Assembly (NCBI GenBank): GCA_947177735.1
Contig: CAMWVP010000002.1
Span: 1 to 64,000, forward strand
Direction of reading: 5' to 3'
DNA length: 64,000 bases
From: an uncultured Clostridia bacterium
Lineage (GTDB): Bacteria > Bacillota > Clostridia > Oscillospirales > Ruminococcaceae
The notes under the pieces are model-generated. The model saw nothing but the letters and a program-made list of their open reading frames with translations, searched no databases and was not told the DNA's origin. A program made the position numbers and the translations under genes. Shown piece after piece: positions 17,893 to 26,380 of this stretch; the first letter of the stretch is position 1; each line of letters begins with the position of its first letter.

Positions 17893-18018
17893 TACTAAAT
17901 GCCGACTGAAAGTAGACATTTTTTGCGGTATATTTTGCGCCCTACTTTGTCCTCTTCCTTGCAGGACACAAAATATCCTCGCAAATCATTTGCCTACTTT
18001 CAATCGGCAATTAATATG
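17893..18018. repeat. Foldback element family 6
   Basis: About 125 bp with terminal inverted repeats TAAATGCCGACTGAAAGTAG (left) and TAATTGCCGATTGAAAGTAG (right, reverse complement). Internal complementary blocks (ATATTTTG, GTCCT) extend the foldback. It follows the small membrane-protein gene immediately. Confidence 0.75.
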
Positions 18019-18033
18019 AGAATTCACAGACAA

Positions 18034-18064
18034 TAAAAAACCGACGTATCAACGTCGGTTTTTC
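18034..18064. terminator. Bidirectional terminator
   Basis: Stem ACCGACGT / ACGTCGGT flanked by A6 on one side and T5 on the other. It serves the upstream plus-strand genes and the minus-strand XRE gene. Confidence 0.9.
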
Positions 18065-18077
18065 TGTTTGCCGCCGT

Positions 18078-18299
18078 TTATTCGGCAGTCAGCAGCTTTT
18101 GTATCTCGGATATGTCGATCTGCAGCACCGAGCATATCCTCAGCCATGTTATCCAAGTGGCGCGGTGTTCGCCGTGCTCGATCTGGCGGCAGTAAACGCA
18201 GCTTATGTTGACAATCTCCGCAAGCGTCTCCTGTGTGATTCCGCTCGCTTTGCGGGATCTGCGCATTATCCTGCCGAATTCTTTTTCCAACGTTGCCAT
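18078..18299 (-). CDS. XRE-family helix-turn-helix regulator (73 aa)
   Basis: A stand-alone lambda-repressor-like HTH domain: RKASGITQETLAEIV (helix 2), NISCVYCRQIEHGEH (recognition helix), and ITWLRICSVLQIDISE at the end. ATG 18299 follows AGGAGG. It lacks any sensor or dimerisation domain. It sits alone beside the polysaccharide ABC exporter; a regulatory link to that cluster is only positional. Confidence 0.88.
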   Translation of the reverse strand: MATLEKEFGRIMRRSRKASGITQETLAEIVNISCVYCRQIEHGEHRATWITWLRICSVLQIDISEIQKLLTAE

Positions 18300-18431
18300 A
18301 AATACCTCCTGTCACTTTTGTATTATAACTCAACTGTGAATAAAAGTACAGAAAGCATTTTTTCCAAAAAGTTATTTTTAGACAAAAAATAACTTTTTTA
18401 TCAATTTTTACAATAAAGATATTATTGCCAC

Positions 18432-19172
18432 TCAGGTCTTACAATACTCCGAATACGCCTTGCAGACCTTTTCGGACGTCCCCGCCATAACGATCTTGCC
18501 GTGATCGAGCCAGATAGCGTTTTTGCAGACCTTCTGCACCGCACCCGCCGAGTGCGATACGAACAGTATCGTAGTGCCGCCCTCGCGCATTTTCGCCATA
18601 CGCGCCTCGCTCTTCTTGTGGAACTTCGCGTCACCGACGGAAAGCACCTCGTCAGCTATCAGGATGTCGGTATGCACAAGCGTTGCGATCGCGAATGCGA
18701 GCCTTGACGACATACCTGACGAATAGTTTTTCAGCGGAACGTCGACGAAATCCTCCAGTTCCGCGAACTCGATTATCTCGTCAAAGCGTCTCCTCATATA
18801 CTCCTTTGTATAGCCGCGCAAAGCGCCTACAAGGAAGATGTTCTCGCGCGCGGACAGCGAACTGTCAAAGCCCGAGCCCATAGCGAACAGCGGCGCTATC
18901 GAGCCGTCGGTGTATATCTTGCCCTTAGTGGGCTTCATAATGCCCGCCACCAGCTTCAGTAGAGTCGTCTTGCCGGAACCGTTCACTCCGATAAGACCAA
19001 GGCTGTCGCCCTTCTTGACTTCGAACGAGATGTCCTGAAGCGCCCAGAACTCGTCAAAAAACAGCTTTCCCCTTACAAGGTTTATAACGTACTCCTTAAA
19101 ACGTTCCTCGCGCTCGCGGCTGAGGTTGAACATCATCGAAACGTCTTCTGCTTTTATTGCGATATCGCCCAT
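18432..19172 (-). CDS. Polysaccharide ABC exporter, ATP-binding subunit (Wzt/TagH-like)
   Basis: A 246-residue ATPase of the polysaccharide/teichoic-acid exporter family. It has Walker A GVNGSGKTT, signature YSSGMSSRLAF and Walker B ILIADEVLSVGD. The N terminus (VSMMFNLSREREERFKEYV) is typical of Wzt/TagH. The C-terminal carbohydrate-binding domain of long Wzt proteins is absent. It follows the permease gene by 12 nt and would energise export of a lipid-linked glycan made by the upstream genes. Confidence 0.95.
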   Translation of the reverse strand: MGDIAIKAEDVSMMFNLSREREERFKEYVINLVRGKLFFDEFWALQDISFEVKKGDSLGLIGVNGSGKTTLLKLVAGIMKPTKGKIYTDGSIAPLFAMGSGFDSSLSARENIFLVGALRGYTKEYMRRRFDEIIEFAELEDFVDVPLKNYSSGMSSRLAFAIATLVHTDILIADEVLSVGDAKFHKKSEARMAKMREGGTTILFVSHSAGAVQKVCKNAIWLDHGKIVMAGTSEKVCKAYSEYCKT

Positions 19173-19184
19173 ATTTCCGCCTCC

Positions 19185-19958
19185 TCACACGTACAGGAAG
19201 AATTTGTTCTCATTTGCCTTGAACACCGAAATGCCCATAAGCAGCATAAGCACCGCATAGCAACTCGCTATTATCAGCGATTTCTCCGTCGGCATCACAC
19301 CCTGGTGACAGATCGCGCGCATTATCTCGATAAAGTGAATAGCCGGGTTAAGATCAAGGAGAAATCTGTACGATGTCGGCACGATCGTCTTGGGATAAAA
19401 GATAGCGGACATCCACATCCAGAGCATTGAAAAGATACCGTAAAGGTGCTGAAAATCACGGAAAAAAGTACCGTAAGTCGCAAGGATAAGCGAAAAACCA
19501 AACGTAAATATAAACACCAGAGCAAGCACGGTAGGCAGCATCAGCAGATTAAGCGTGAACTTCGCGTGAGTGATGAGCATTACCAGAACAAGCGCCGTCA
19601 GCGAAAACAGCAGATCGACAAATCCCTCGACGACCCTTGACAGAACAAAGATATACTTAGGGATATATATCGAGCGGATATACCCCGCGTTGGCGAGGAT
19701 CGCGTTCATTGACTGACGCGAACTGCCGTTCATAAAGTTAAAGATGATCTGACCGCAGAGAAGATATATCGGGAAATTATCGATATTCCGCTTGAACAGC
19801 GTCGAAAAGATCAACGTCATTACCAGCATAGAGAGCAAAGGGTTCAGCACCGTCCACAGCACTCCCAGCACCGATTTGTAGTACTTTCGCTTGATATCGC
19901 GCTTTACTACCTCCTTTAAGAAAGTCAGATACTTCATCTGTTCTTCAAGTTTTGTCAC
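19185..19958 (-). CDS. Polysaccharide ABC exporter, permease (Wzm/TagG-like)
   Basis: A 257-residue ABC-2 type membrane protein with about six helices. The N-terminal amphipathic region LKEVVKRDIKRKYYKSVLGV and the segment FLLDLNPAIHFIEIMRAI are characteristic of polysaccharide and teichoic acid export permeases. It pairs with the ATPase gene directly downstream. ATG 19958 follows AAAGGAACG-type sequence. Confidence 0.95.
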   Translation of the reverse strand: MTKLEEQMKYLTFLKEVVKRDIKRKYYKSVLGVLWTVLNPLLSMLVMTLIFSTLFKRNIDNFPIYLLCGQIIFNFMNGSSRQSMNAILANAGYIRSIYIPKYIFVLSRVVEGFVDLLFSLTALVLVMLITHAKFTLNLLMLPTVLALVFIFTFGFSLILATYGTFFRDFQHLYGIFSMLWMWMSAIFYPKTIVPTSYRFLLDLNPAIHFIEIMRAICHQGVMPTEKSLIIASCYAVLMLLMGISVFKANENKFFLYV

Positions 19959-19973
19959 TTTTATCGTTCCTTT

Positions 19974-21971
19974 CTATCTCTGTTTGTTGATCTTGCTTTC
20001 TTCCGTTCCGACGCCGACGCCGAAGCTGCACTCTCCGAGCACCGCGCGGAAGTACTTTCCGCCCGCCTTCACCGCCGCTCCGAACGGCGCATACGCGTCG
20101 CTGCCGCTTATGTCGAGCATATACGGATAGTCAGCAAAGTGCTTGGTGTAGTCGCTCACGAAGTCCAGAGCACCCGCGTGTATCTGCCGCACGGTCTCGC
20201 AATTGCCCTGTTCGGGAGTGCCGAATACCGGGGAGCCGTCCGCGTTAAAGCCTTTCAGCGATGGGCTTTCCGAACCGAGCAGCATTTCGAAGAAAATATT
20301 GTGCCCCTGAGCGGCGTCGTGCGCGAGGAAAATGTCGCGGTTATGGCTCTGCGAATAGCAGTACGCATACATCCGTCCGCTTTGCAGCGAGCCCTCGGAG
20401 CAGTCGGGCTGCTCTGTCGAGCTATCGTTCGCGCAGCCGATAACGCCGATAACATCGCAGTTCAGCGCCCATTTTTCCGCCAGCTGTGCGATCGCGGCGC
20501 CGCCGCTCCCCGCCCAGCCTATATCGACCGCCAACGCCCTTTTACAGCCGTTCAGCTTATCGGCGAGGTATTTCCTTGCCCCCTTGTTCAGCGGCTCATA
20601 CAGAGCGCTTATACGCTCTCTGTTGGCGTATATGAACCGCGCGAGCTGCTTATAATTTTTATCGGTTACTATTGTCTCCCTCATAGGGCAGCTCTCCGCC
20701 AGCTCGGACAGATCCATCTGCCGCAGCAGCGTCTCGCCCGTCAAGCCGTCACCGCACTTGTGGTAAATGAAACGCCGAATAAAGTCCGCGGTGTTCTCCT
20801 CGAAACAGAGCTTTGTCGCGGCGAGCCTTGACCAGAGGAAATATTCGGTCGTGCTGTCGGGATAAAGGATGTCGTAGACACGTTTCAGCAGGTCTCCGTC
20901 ACGCGCCAGAAACAGCACCTTACCCGCGCCGGTTCGCTCGGCGATACCGTGAATATAACGGCAGAAGCCCAGCGTAAAGATGCCGCTGTACGCGTAACCG
21001 TACTCATAGAGCATGGAATAATTCTCCGATCCCGAGTGCAGCCGCGCGTTGACCAGTCCGCAATACGCGCTGCCGACAAGGCGGCTCATATTCGTGGGAC
21101 GGTAAACGCTGCCGACCGTATTCGGGTTCGAACAGTGAAACGGCGTTAAGCCGTGATTTTTCGCAATCCCGATATCGCTTGTCGGGTTATCGCCGACGTG
21201 CGCGATCTTTTCCGTTTTCAGGAATTTTTTAACGATCTCGTACAGCTCACCGTGATACTTCGACGCGTTATGCTCATTGGAAACAAACAGCGTCTCAAAG
21301 CCGTCATAACCGTTCTTCCTCAGCAGCTCTTCCAGAAATTCCCTGCCGAGATACATATCCGAAGTAACGACGCGGCGCACTCCACGCTCTCCCAGAATAT
21401 CCCAGACGCGCTTCATATACGGGTTTGCAAAGCATAGGCTCAACTCGGCGGAAAGCTCCTTTTCGCGAGCCGCCGCGAATGAGCTGCCCGCATATTCCTC
21501 CATATATTGGTAGATATCGTCGAACGTCACCTCATAGCTGCCGCACTCGGCGAAACGCTTTTCGCGCGCGCTGTGCTCGCAGAAGCGGCGCAGCTCCGCG
21601 AAATTCAGCAGCCCCGTCTCCGCGCCGACAACGTGAAACAGATCGACGGGACGAGCAAACGGACGGTAGATCAGCGTGTCAAAAATATCGAACGACACCA
21701 CGCCAAAGTGCGAAAGCTGTTCGGCAAGCCGATCCGGCGGCTCACGATAGCTCAACGCACTCTCGGCACCCTTGCAGTAAGGCTTCGAGTGTGACTGCCC
21801 GAAACGGGAAAGCTCCCTGTCGCGGAGAATGTAGTAGCTGAAATTGAGCCGAAAAAGGTACACCGCGCGCGCCGCGGGAGACTTGCCCTGCTCCTTGTAG
21901 CGCACGTATCGGCGGCGTATCGGCGGCTGTCTGCCCACCAGAATATCGTAAACCCTTTTCTTAAAGCTCAT
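19974..21971 (-). CDS. HAD-like plus LaRDG two-domain protein (COG5610 type)
   Basis: A 665-residue protein found in capsule clusters. Residues about 90-310 are a HAD-hydrolase-like domain with VSFDIFDTLIYRP (Asp 95, Asp 98), VTSDMYLG and HVGDNPTSDIGIAK, so the phosphatase residues are retained. Residues about 330-640 are a second domain marked by VLFLARDGDLLKRVYDIL, YFLWSRLAATK and ALAVDIGWAGSGGAAI. The second domain also occurs on its own in the gene at 22778-24013. It overlaps the glycosyltransferase gene by 4 nt. It probably acts on a sugar phosphate or glycan intermediate; the reaction is unproven. Confidence 0.85.
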   Translation of the reverse strand: MSFKKRVYDILVGRQPPIRRRYVRYKEQGKSPAARAVYLFRLNFSYYILRDRELSRFGQSHSKPYCKGAESALSYREPPDRLAEQLSHFGVVSFDIFDTLIYRPFARPVDLFHVVGAETGLLNFAELRRFCEHSAREKRFAECGSYEVTFDDIYQYMEEYAGSSFAAAREKELSAELSLCFANPYMKRVWDILGERGVRRVVTSDMYLGREFLEELLRKNGYDGFETLFVSNEHNASKYHGELYEIVKKFLKTEKIAHVGDNPTSDIGIAKNHGLTPFHCSNPNTVGSVYRPTNMSRLVGSAYCGLVNARLHSGSENYSMLYEYGYAYSGIFTLGFCRYIHGIAERTGAGKVLFLARDGDLLKRVYDILYPDSTTEYFLWSRLAATKLCFEENTADFIRRFIYHKCGDGLTGETLLRQMDLSELAESCPMRETIVTDKNYKQLARFIYANRERISALYEPLNKGARKYLADKLNGCKRALAVDIGWAGSGGAAIAQLAEKWALNCDVIGVIGCANDSSTEQPDCSEGSLQSGRMYAYCYSQSHNRDIFLAHDAAQGHNIFFEMLLGSESPSLKGFNADGSPVFGTPEQGNCETVRQIHAGALDFVSDYTKHFADYPYMLDISGSDAYAPFGAAVKAGGKYFRAVLGECSFGVGVGTEESKINKQR

Positions 21972-22765
21972 TTTCGTCTCCCAAAAACTCTGTCTTTGAT
22001 CTTCGCCAGCAGCCGCGGAGGTATCAGCCCGACCGCAAGCGGCTTGGCAAGGTAGATTATTCCCTGCGGATACAGTCTCAATTTACGGAAGCCCGCCGCT
22101 TTGACTTTCACTTCGCGTATCTTATCGGAATATTTCCTCCTGCTGACTGCCGCCTGGTTTTCGTTGAACGCATACAGACGCCTTTGTAGGTTAAACCCCC
22201 GCGCGCCCGCCGCGTACATCGTCATAAACAGCGCGTATTCCTCACACCGCGCCGTATCACGGCTCACGGGGTATCCGCCCGCCGCCGTCACCGACGACCT
22301 CCTCAGCGCGCACGCCCCGTGCATAAACGGCACCGCAAACAGAAAATCGCGCTTTTGCGGCTGTTCGGGATAGTCACGGTGTCCCCACTCGCCGCTCTCG
22401 TCAAACAGCAAAATATTGGATGCAACTATGTCCGCGCCCGTCTGCTTGTATGCGGATATCAGCTCCGCAAAACGCCCCGGCAATGAGTAATCGTCCGCGT
22501 CCTGCCGTATCAGCAGCTCTCCCCGTGCCGCTTCAATGCATCGGTTGAGGGAATAGGCGCAGCCGCCGTTCCGATCGTTACGCAGATAAACTATCCGTTC
22601 ATCATTGCAGCTTTCAATGATCTCCCGTACATACGGATCGGAGCAGTCGTCGCAGATAACAAACTCGAAATCACCCGGAGACTGGCTCAACACCGACTCT
22701 ATCGCACGTCTCAGCTCGGCCGGCTCGGGGTTGTAAACGGGCATTATCACCGAAACACCAATCAC
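21968..22765 (-). CDS. Family 2 glycosyltransferase
   Basis: A 265-residue GT-A fold transferase: VSVIMPVYNPE at the N terminus, FVICDDCSDPYV, and the metal-binding region LIRQDADDYSLPGRF. Its C-terminal third has basic and aromatic residues that may touch the membrane. It overlaps the next gene by 4 nt (ATGA type), so it belongs to the polysaccharide operon. The donor and acceptor sugars cannot be inferred. Confidence 0.94.
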   Translation of the reverse strand: MIGVSVIMPVYNPEPAELRRAIESVLSQSPGDFEFVICDDCSDPYVREIIESCNDERIVYLRNDRNGGCAYSLNRCIEAARGELLIRQDADDYSLPGRFAELISAYKQTGADIVASNILLFDESGEWGHRDYPEQPQKRDFLFAVPFMHGACALRRSSVTAAGGYPVSRDTARCEEYALFMTMYAAGARGFNLQRRLYAFNENQAAVSRRKYSDKIREVKVKAAGFRKLRLYPQGIIYLAKPLAVGLIPPRLLAKIKDRVFGRRK

Positions 22766-22777
22766 CGTCAGTCCTCC

Positions 22778-24013
22778 TCATCGACGCTTAATAAGCCAAA
22801 CTATCTCCCACAGCCTTAAATTCACTCTTGCCCAGCTGCCCTTTCCGCTCAGCACTGCCGCTCCGTAGCCCCAGTAGAGAGGTGCGGCGAGCTTGCCCTT
22901 TCGGAAAAACTTCTCGTACAGCCTCGGCAGGAAATACAGGCGGCGCGGCTCCTCAAGCGGCGCGGCGAGCGGAAACGCGTACAGCTCCGCGGGGTCGTCC
23001 GAGAACCTCAGCGCGCCATACTCCTCCGCGACCTCGGCAGTCGGCTTGTACATCAGCGTCGCCAGCAGCGGGAACGCAAACGCCTGCCGCCGCTTCATAT
23101 TGCCGTATTCCTCGGGAAGTATGTACTCTCGCGCTCGTTCATACAGCATGCGTTCCTGAATCTCAGGTAATCGGCTGCCGCTGTTCAGATTATCTTTTTC
23201 CTTGAGCAGCGGGAAATATTCATCACCGCGCCGCTCATAGCCCGTTGTCATACCGTGCGGCGCGGAGCAGAGCGTCTCGAACAGATTATTGTTGAATTTG
23301 GAAACAAGTCTCGGCGGCGTATTCCGATCGAACAGGTAGGCATTAAACTCACCGTCCTCCGTGTTCGGCTTCGCGTACAGACCAAAGTAGTACCCTGTCT
23401 GCCGCCGTCCCGTCAGCACACGAAACATCCGCTGCATCGAACCCGTCCAGCCGCTGTCTACCAACGCGTATTTCACGTCGTCCAACAATCCCTCCTGACG
23501 AAGATACCCGAGCGCCAACGCCTTATTGGCACGTGAAACCTTTCGTATGTAATCGTTGTAAACGGCACTGTTGCGCAGTTTATTGCATATCTCGGCTGCC
23601 GCCGTCTTACCGAGCTCGATATTTTCATCCTCGGCAAAACCGATATCCGAGTAGACCCCGGCGCGTTCATCCCCGTCAAGTCCAAGCCTGCCGAGTATCG
23701 TCCGCGGCGTCAGCGCGAAACCTCCCTCCAGCAGGTAACGGTACGCCTCCGCTCCCAAGTCCTCCAATGCCGCATTACGAAGCGACATTCGCGAACAGTA
23801 CAGATACCGAAGCTCAATATCCAACTTGTTTCGTTCGGCAACGATCCTCGCGATGTTGTACATTATCCACCCGTCGCGAGCTAAGAAGTAAAGCCGTGTA
23901 ATACCCGACGAGACAGCGCTCCTCAGCACCCAGCCGACGAAGTCGCACATCACCGGCGCGAATATCCCGCTCGTTACCGTTTCGGCAACGTGTTCTTTTA
24001 CAATAGTACGCAT
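22778..24013 (-). CDS. LaRDG-domain polysaccharide protein
   Basis: A 411-residue protein starting at ATG 24013 after AAGGGAAG; the frame is open upstream but has no ribosome binding site and runs through a terminator. The N-terminal part contains RLYFLARDGWIMYNIARI and YLYCSRMSLRNAAL. A later block, YALVDSGWTGSMQRMFRVL, matches the DIGWAGSGGAA block of the COG5610-type protein two genes downstream. It is therefore the second domain of that protein without the HAD part. Cluster context suggests surface glycan synthesis. Confidence 0.82.
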   Translation of the reverse strand: MRTIVKEHVAETVTSGIFAPVMCDFVGWVLRSAVSSGITRLYFLARDGWIMYNIARIVAERNKLDIELRYLYCSRMSLRNAALEDLGAEAYRYLLEGGFALTPRTILGRLGLDGDERAGVYSDIGFAEDENIELGKTAAAEICNKLRNSAVYNDYIRKVSRANKALALGYLRQEGLLDDVKYALVDSGWTGSMQRMFRVLTGRRQTGYYFGLYAKPNTEDGEFNAYLFDRNTPPRLVSKFNNNLFETLCSAPHGMTTGYERRGDEYFPLLKEKDNLNSGSRLPEIQERMLYERAREYILPEEYGNMKRRQAFAFPLLATLMYKPTAEVAEEYGALRFSDDPAELYAFPLAAPLEEPRRLYFLPRLYEKFFRKGKLAAPLYWGYGAAVLSGKGSWARVNLRLWEIVWLIKRR

Positions 24014-24028
24014 TTTTCTTCCCTTAAA

Positions 24029-24062
24029 AAAACAGTGCAATGCTTTATGCACTGCACTGTTG
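24029..24062 (-). terminator. Terminator after the secreted protein gene
   Basis: On the minus strand, ACAGTGCA / TGCACTGT with a loop, followed by seven T residues. It lies between the secreted-protein gene and the LaRDG gene, so the downstream operon is partly insulated or depends on read-through. Confidence 0.8.
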
Positions 24063-24104
24063 TAAGCAAACTATTTGCTTTTGGAACCGTTCTCCGTTCG
24101 GAGA

Positions 24105-24803
24105 TTAGCCTCTCTTCTTCTTAGAGATAACTGCGGTTACGCCTACGAATGCAACAGCCAGACCGGCAGGAGCTACTGCAAGAGCGATACCTGTGCTGGG
24201 GTTGCTGCCATTGCCGCTGTTGTCAACGGTAGTGGACTTGCCAACGATCTTCTCAATAACTGCCTCGTTAACATTTACCATGTAGTAATCGGAGAAGTGG
24301 CTGGTCTCGAAAGAGCATACGCTGCCGGTAACAGTGAGCTTAAAGAACTCAACGGTAGTGCCGTTTACGTAAGCAACAGCGTTGGACTTGCCATCGTAAG
24401 GAACGGTAACCTTAACGTTGCCGTTGGGCTGAATGGTAGCGCCGTCAGAGGTCAGAGTAACAGAGATGTAAGTGTTCAGAGTTACGTCAGCCTCAGCACC
24501 GCTTACCTCAGCGATCTGTGCGATAGCGTCAGCAACAGTCTTGGTAGTGTTGGGAGCAGACTCAACAAACTTTACGTCAGCCTCAAGCTTAACCTCTGTA
24601 CCCTCAGCAAATGTGCCTGCGGGAGCGTCGAGCTCAAGTCCGATATCTGTCTTAATTTCAGTAGCCTCGTTAGCTACAACAGTGGTCTGTGCCTCTACCT
24701 TACCATTGGTAGCGCCGGGTGCAGCTGCAAAAGCGCTTGTTGCAAGAGACATTGTTGCTACAAAAGCCACAGCAGCGGCGAAAATCTTCTTCTTCATAAT
24801 CAT
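24105..24803 (-). CDS. Secreted protein with NPSTG-type cell-wall sorting signal
   Basis: About 230 residues; ATG 24803 or the ATG at 24797 (giving MKKKIF) both follow GGAGG. There is a clear signal peptide (MKKKIFAAAVAFVATMSLA, cleavage near AFAAA). The acidic Thr/Val-rich mature part of beta type contains ISVTLTSDGATIQPNG and FETSHFSDYYMV. The C-terminal signal reads NPSTG, then a hydrophobic segment and KKKRG, as in sortase substrates. Clostridial class B/D sortases use similar proline-threonine-glycine motifs. It sits inside the polysaccharide cluster between the polymerase and the LaRDG gene. The function is unknown. Confidence 0.85.
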   Translation of the reverse strand: MIMKKKIFAAAVAFVATMSLATSAFAAAPGATNGKVEAQTTVVANEATEIKTDIGLELDAPAGTFAEGTEVKLEADVKFVESAPNTTKTVADAIAQIAEVSGAEADVTLNTYISVTLTSDGATIQPNGNVKVTVPYDGKSNAVAYVNGTTVEFFKLTVTGSVCSFETSHFSDYYMVNVNEAVIEKIVGKSTTVDNSGNGSNPSTGIALAVAPAGLAVAFVGVTAVISKKKRG

Positions 24804-24849
24804 TTTCCTCCATGTGTTTTTTATAAATAAGCCACAAATGTGACATTAT

Positions 24850-26043
24850 TTACCTTTTAAAAAACCAATCTATATTGGGTATGTTCATGCGGTTCTGAGT
24901 CTGATACGGCAAGACGCCGTGAACACCCGCATCGGGAACGATCAGACCGACCAAATTGTAAGCAAGCGCCAGTACAAAAACCGCGATATAAACGACTGCC
25001 ATAACCTTAAAGACTGTCGAATCAACACGTCTTGTAAGCGTGCGCGTGCCATCCGCTTCGCCGCCCATTTGCTCCAGGTACTTTTCCCTGAGGTTCGAAG
25101 CAAGCTGCGATCTGAACTCCTTTATCGCCTCGGGAACAGCCAGAATAACGAACAGCATTGTGTAATACGAAAATCTCTCAAAGAGAGAATGTTTTGTCAT
25201 AACGATCTGCCAGAAACCCATCATCAGCGTCATATGCATAAGCACACTCAGCGAGCGCGGTATTTCTTTCAGATAGAATGACAGCGCCACCATTGCCGCG
25301 CAAAGCAGCAGCGGGAAGAGCGCGTAGTAGAAGTAAACTCCGCTTTCTATGAACACCGACCCCGCATATTCCGTATGGAATTTCGAGAGCAAGATATTCA
25401 GCGCACCGTCGGACACGATATAATAGAAGAGCAGTCCGAACAGATACAGCAGCATCGACTGCGGCGTTATCTTGAGCAGCGCCACTATAAATACGGGTAC
25501 CATATAGACAACCGTTAAGTGGAACGAAGCCGCTATCGCCACGATCAGCAGAAATCTCCAGAACTTTTTATCCCGAAGAAATCCGAAAGCAAAGCACATG
25601 ATCGACATCGCTATCGCCTGTCTGATGTAGTTCATGTCGAGATAGAACAGATACAGGTTCAAGTACAGGAACACCGAGAGAAACGGTCCGGACGAATACC
25701 GCCATATAAGGTAAAAGGGACCAATAAGTGACAATATCGAACTTACCATTATAAAAGCCGACGGCCACGCAGTGAACTTGCCGATCAATTTGTTGAGCAG
25801 GATAAATCCCAACTCCCAATCCTCGTAAGAAAGCTCCTCAAATCCCGTTCTCGCCATACTGAAGAAGCCCGCAGTGTACATGGAGTAATCCGAGCCTATT
25901 CCGTAACGGTTTCCCGCGATTATCACGCACTGAACAAAGCACAGCACAAGAAAAATCGTTCTTTTGAGAATTGTTTTTTTGCCGGTGCAGAAAAACATTG
26001 CCCATACACAAACAGCAAAAATGTTTACTAAGTATACAAGCAT
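24850..26043 (-). CDS. EpsG-type polysaccharide polymerase
   Basis: A 397-residue membrane protein with about ten helices. The pattern NRYGIGSDYSMYTAGF, followed by YEDWELGFILLNKLIG and MNYIRQAIAMSI, is typical of the EpsG family (Wzy-like polymerases of surface polysaccharides). The start at ATG 26043 is favoured because a promoter lies at 26112-26140 and GGGTGG precedes it. It would join repeat units on the outer face of the membrane. Confidence 0.9.
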   Translation of the reverse strand: MLVYLVNIFAVCVWAMFFCTGKKTILKRTIFLVLCFVQCVIIAGNRYGIGSDYSMYTAGFFSMARTGFEELSYEDWELGFILLNKLIGKFTAWPSAFIMVSSILSLIGPFYLIWRYSSGPFLSVFLYLNLYLFYLDMNYIRQAIAMSIMCFAFGFLRDKKFWRFLLIVAIAASFHLTVVYMVPVFIVALLKITPQSMLLYLFGLLFYYIVSDGALNILLSKFHTEYAGSVFIESGVYFYYALFPLLLCAAMVALSFYLKEIPRSLSVLMHMTLMMGFWQIVMTKHSLFERFSYYTMLFVILAVPEAIKEFRSQLASNLREKYLEQMGGEADGTRTLTRRVDSTVFKVMAVVYIAVFVLALAYNLVGLIVPDAGVHGVLPYQTQNRMNIPNIDWFFKR

Positions 26044-26111
26044 TCGCTTAACCACCCGACGCAAAATGATTTTTGCATTGAAAAGAGCATAACCCACTTT
26101 TCAACACTTAC

Positions 26112-26140
26112 ATTATATCACACACTTTTCTATTTATCAA
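26112..26140 (-). promoter_or_regulatory. Promoter of the polysaccharide operon
   Basis: On the minus strand, TTGATA (26140-26135) and TATAAT (26117-26112) with a 17-nt spacer, about 69 nt before the polymerase start codon. Confidence 0.82.
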
Positions 26141-26322
26141 GTGTTTTTTTATAATTGACCGTAATTTTGTAGAATTATATTACATTTTTACAACTTCAAC
26201 AGATGCATTTTGTATAAATTAACGTGAAACTTTTATCAAAAATGCATAAAAGGAAATTTTTTATTGCATTTTTTGTTAAAATGGCATTAATTCACAGCGT
26301 ATCACTTTAATTGAAAAAGCAC
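26141..26322. other. AT-rich spacer
   Basis: No gene or structured RNA is seen. The sequence is strongly AT-rich and separates the polymerase promoter from a plus-strand promoter-like site. Confidence 0.5.
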
Positions 26323-26352
26323 TTGACATACACCGCCGCGATGTGGTAAAAT
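26323..26352 (+). promoter_or_regulatory. Orphan plus-strand promoter
   Basis: TTGACA (26323-26328) and TAAAAT (26347-26352) with an 18-nt spacer. It points into the 3' end of the minus-strand glycosyltransferase gene, with no convincing plus-strand gene downstream. Confidence 0.6.
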
Positions 26353-26380
26353 GAGTGTGGAACGTTTTCGGGCGTATACA

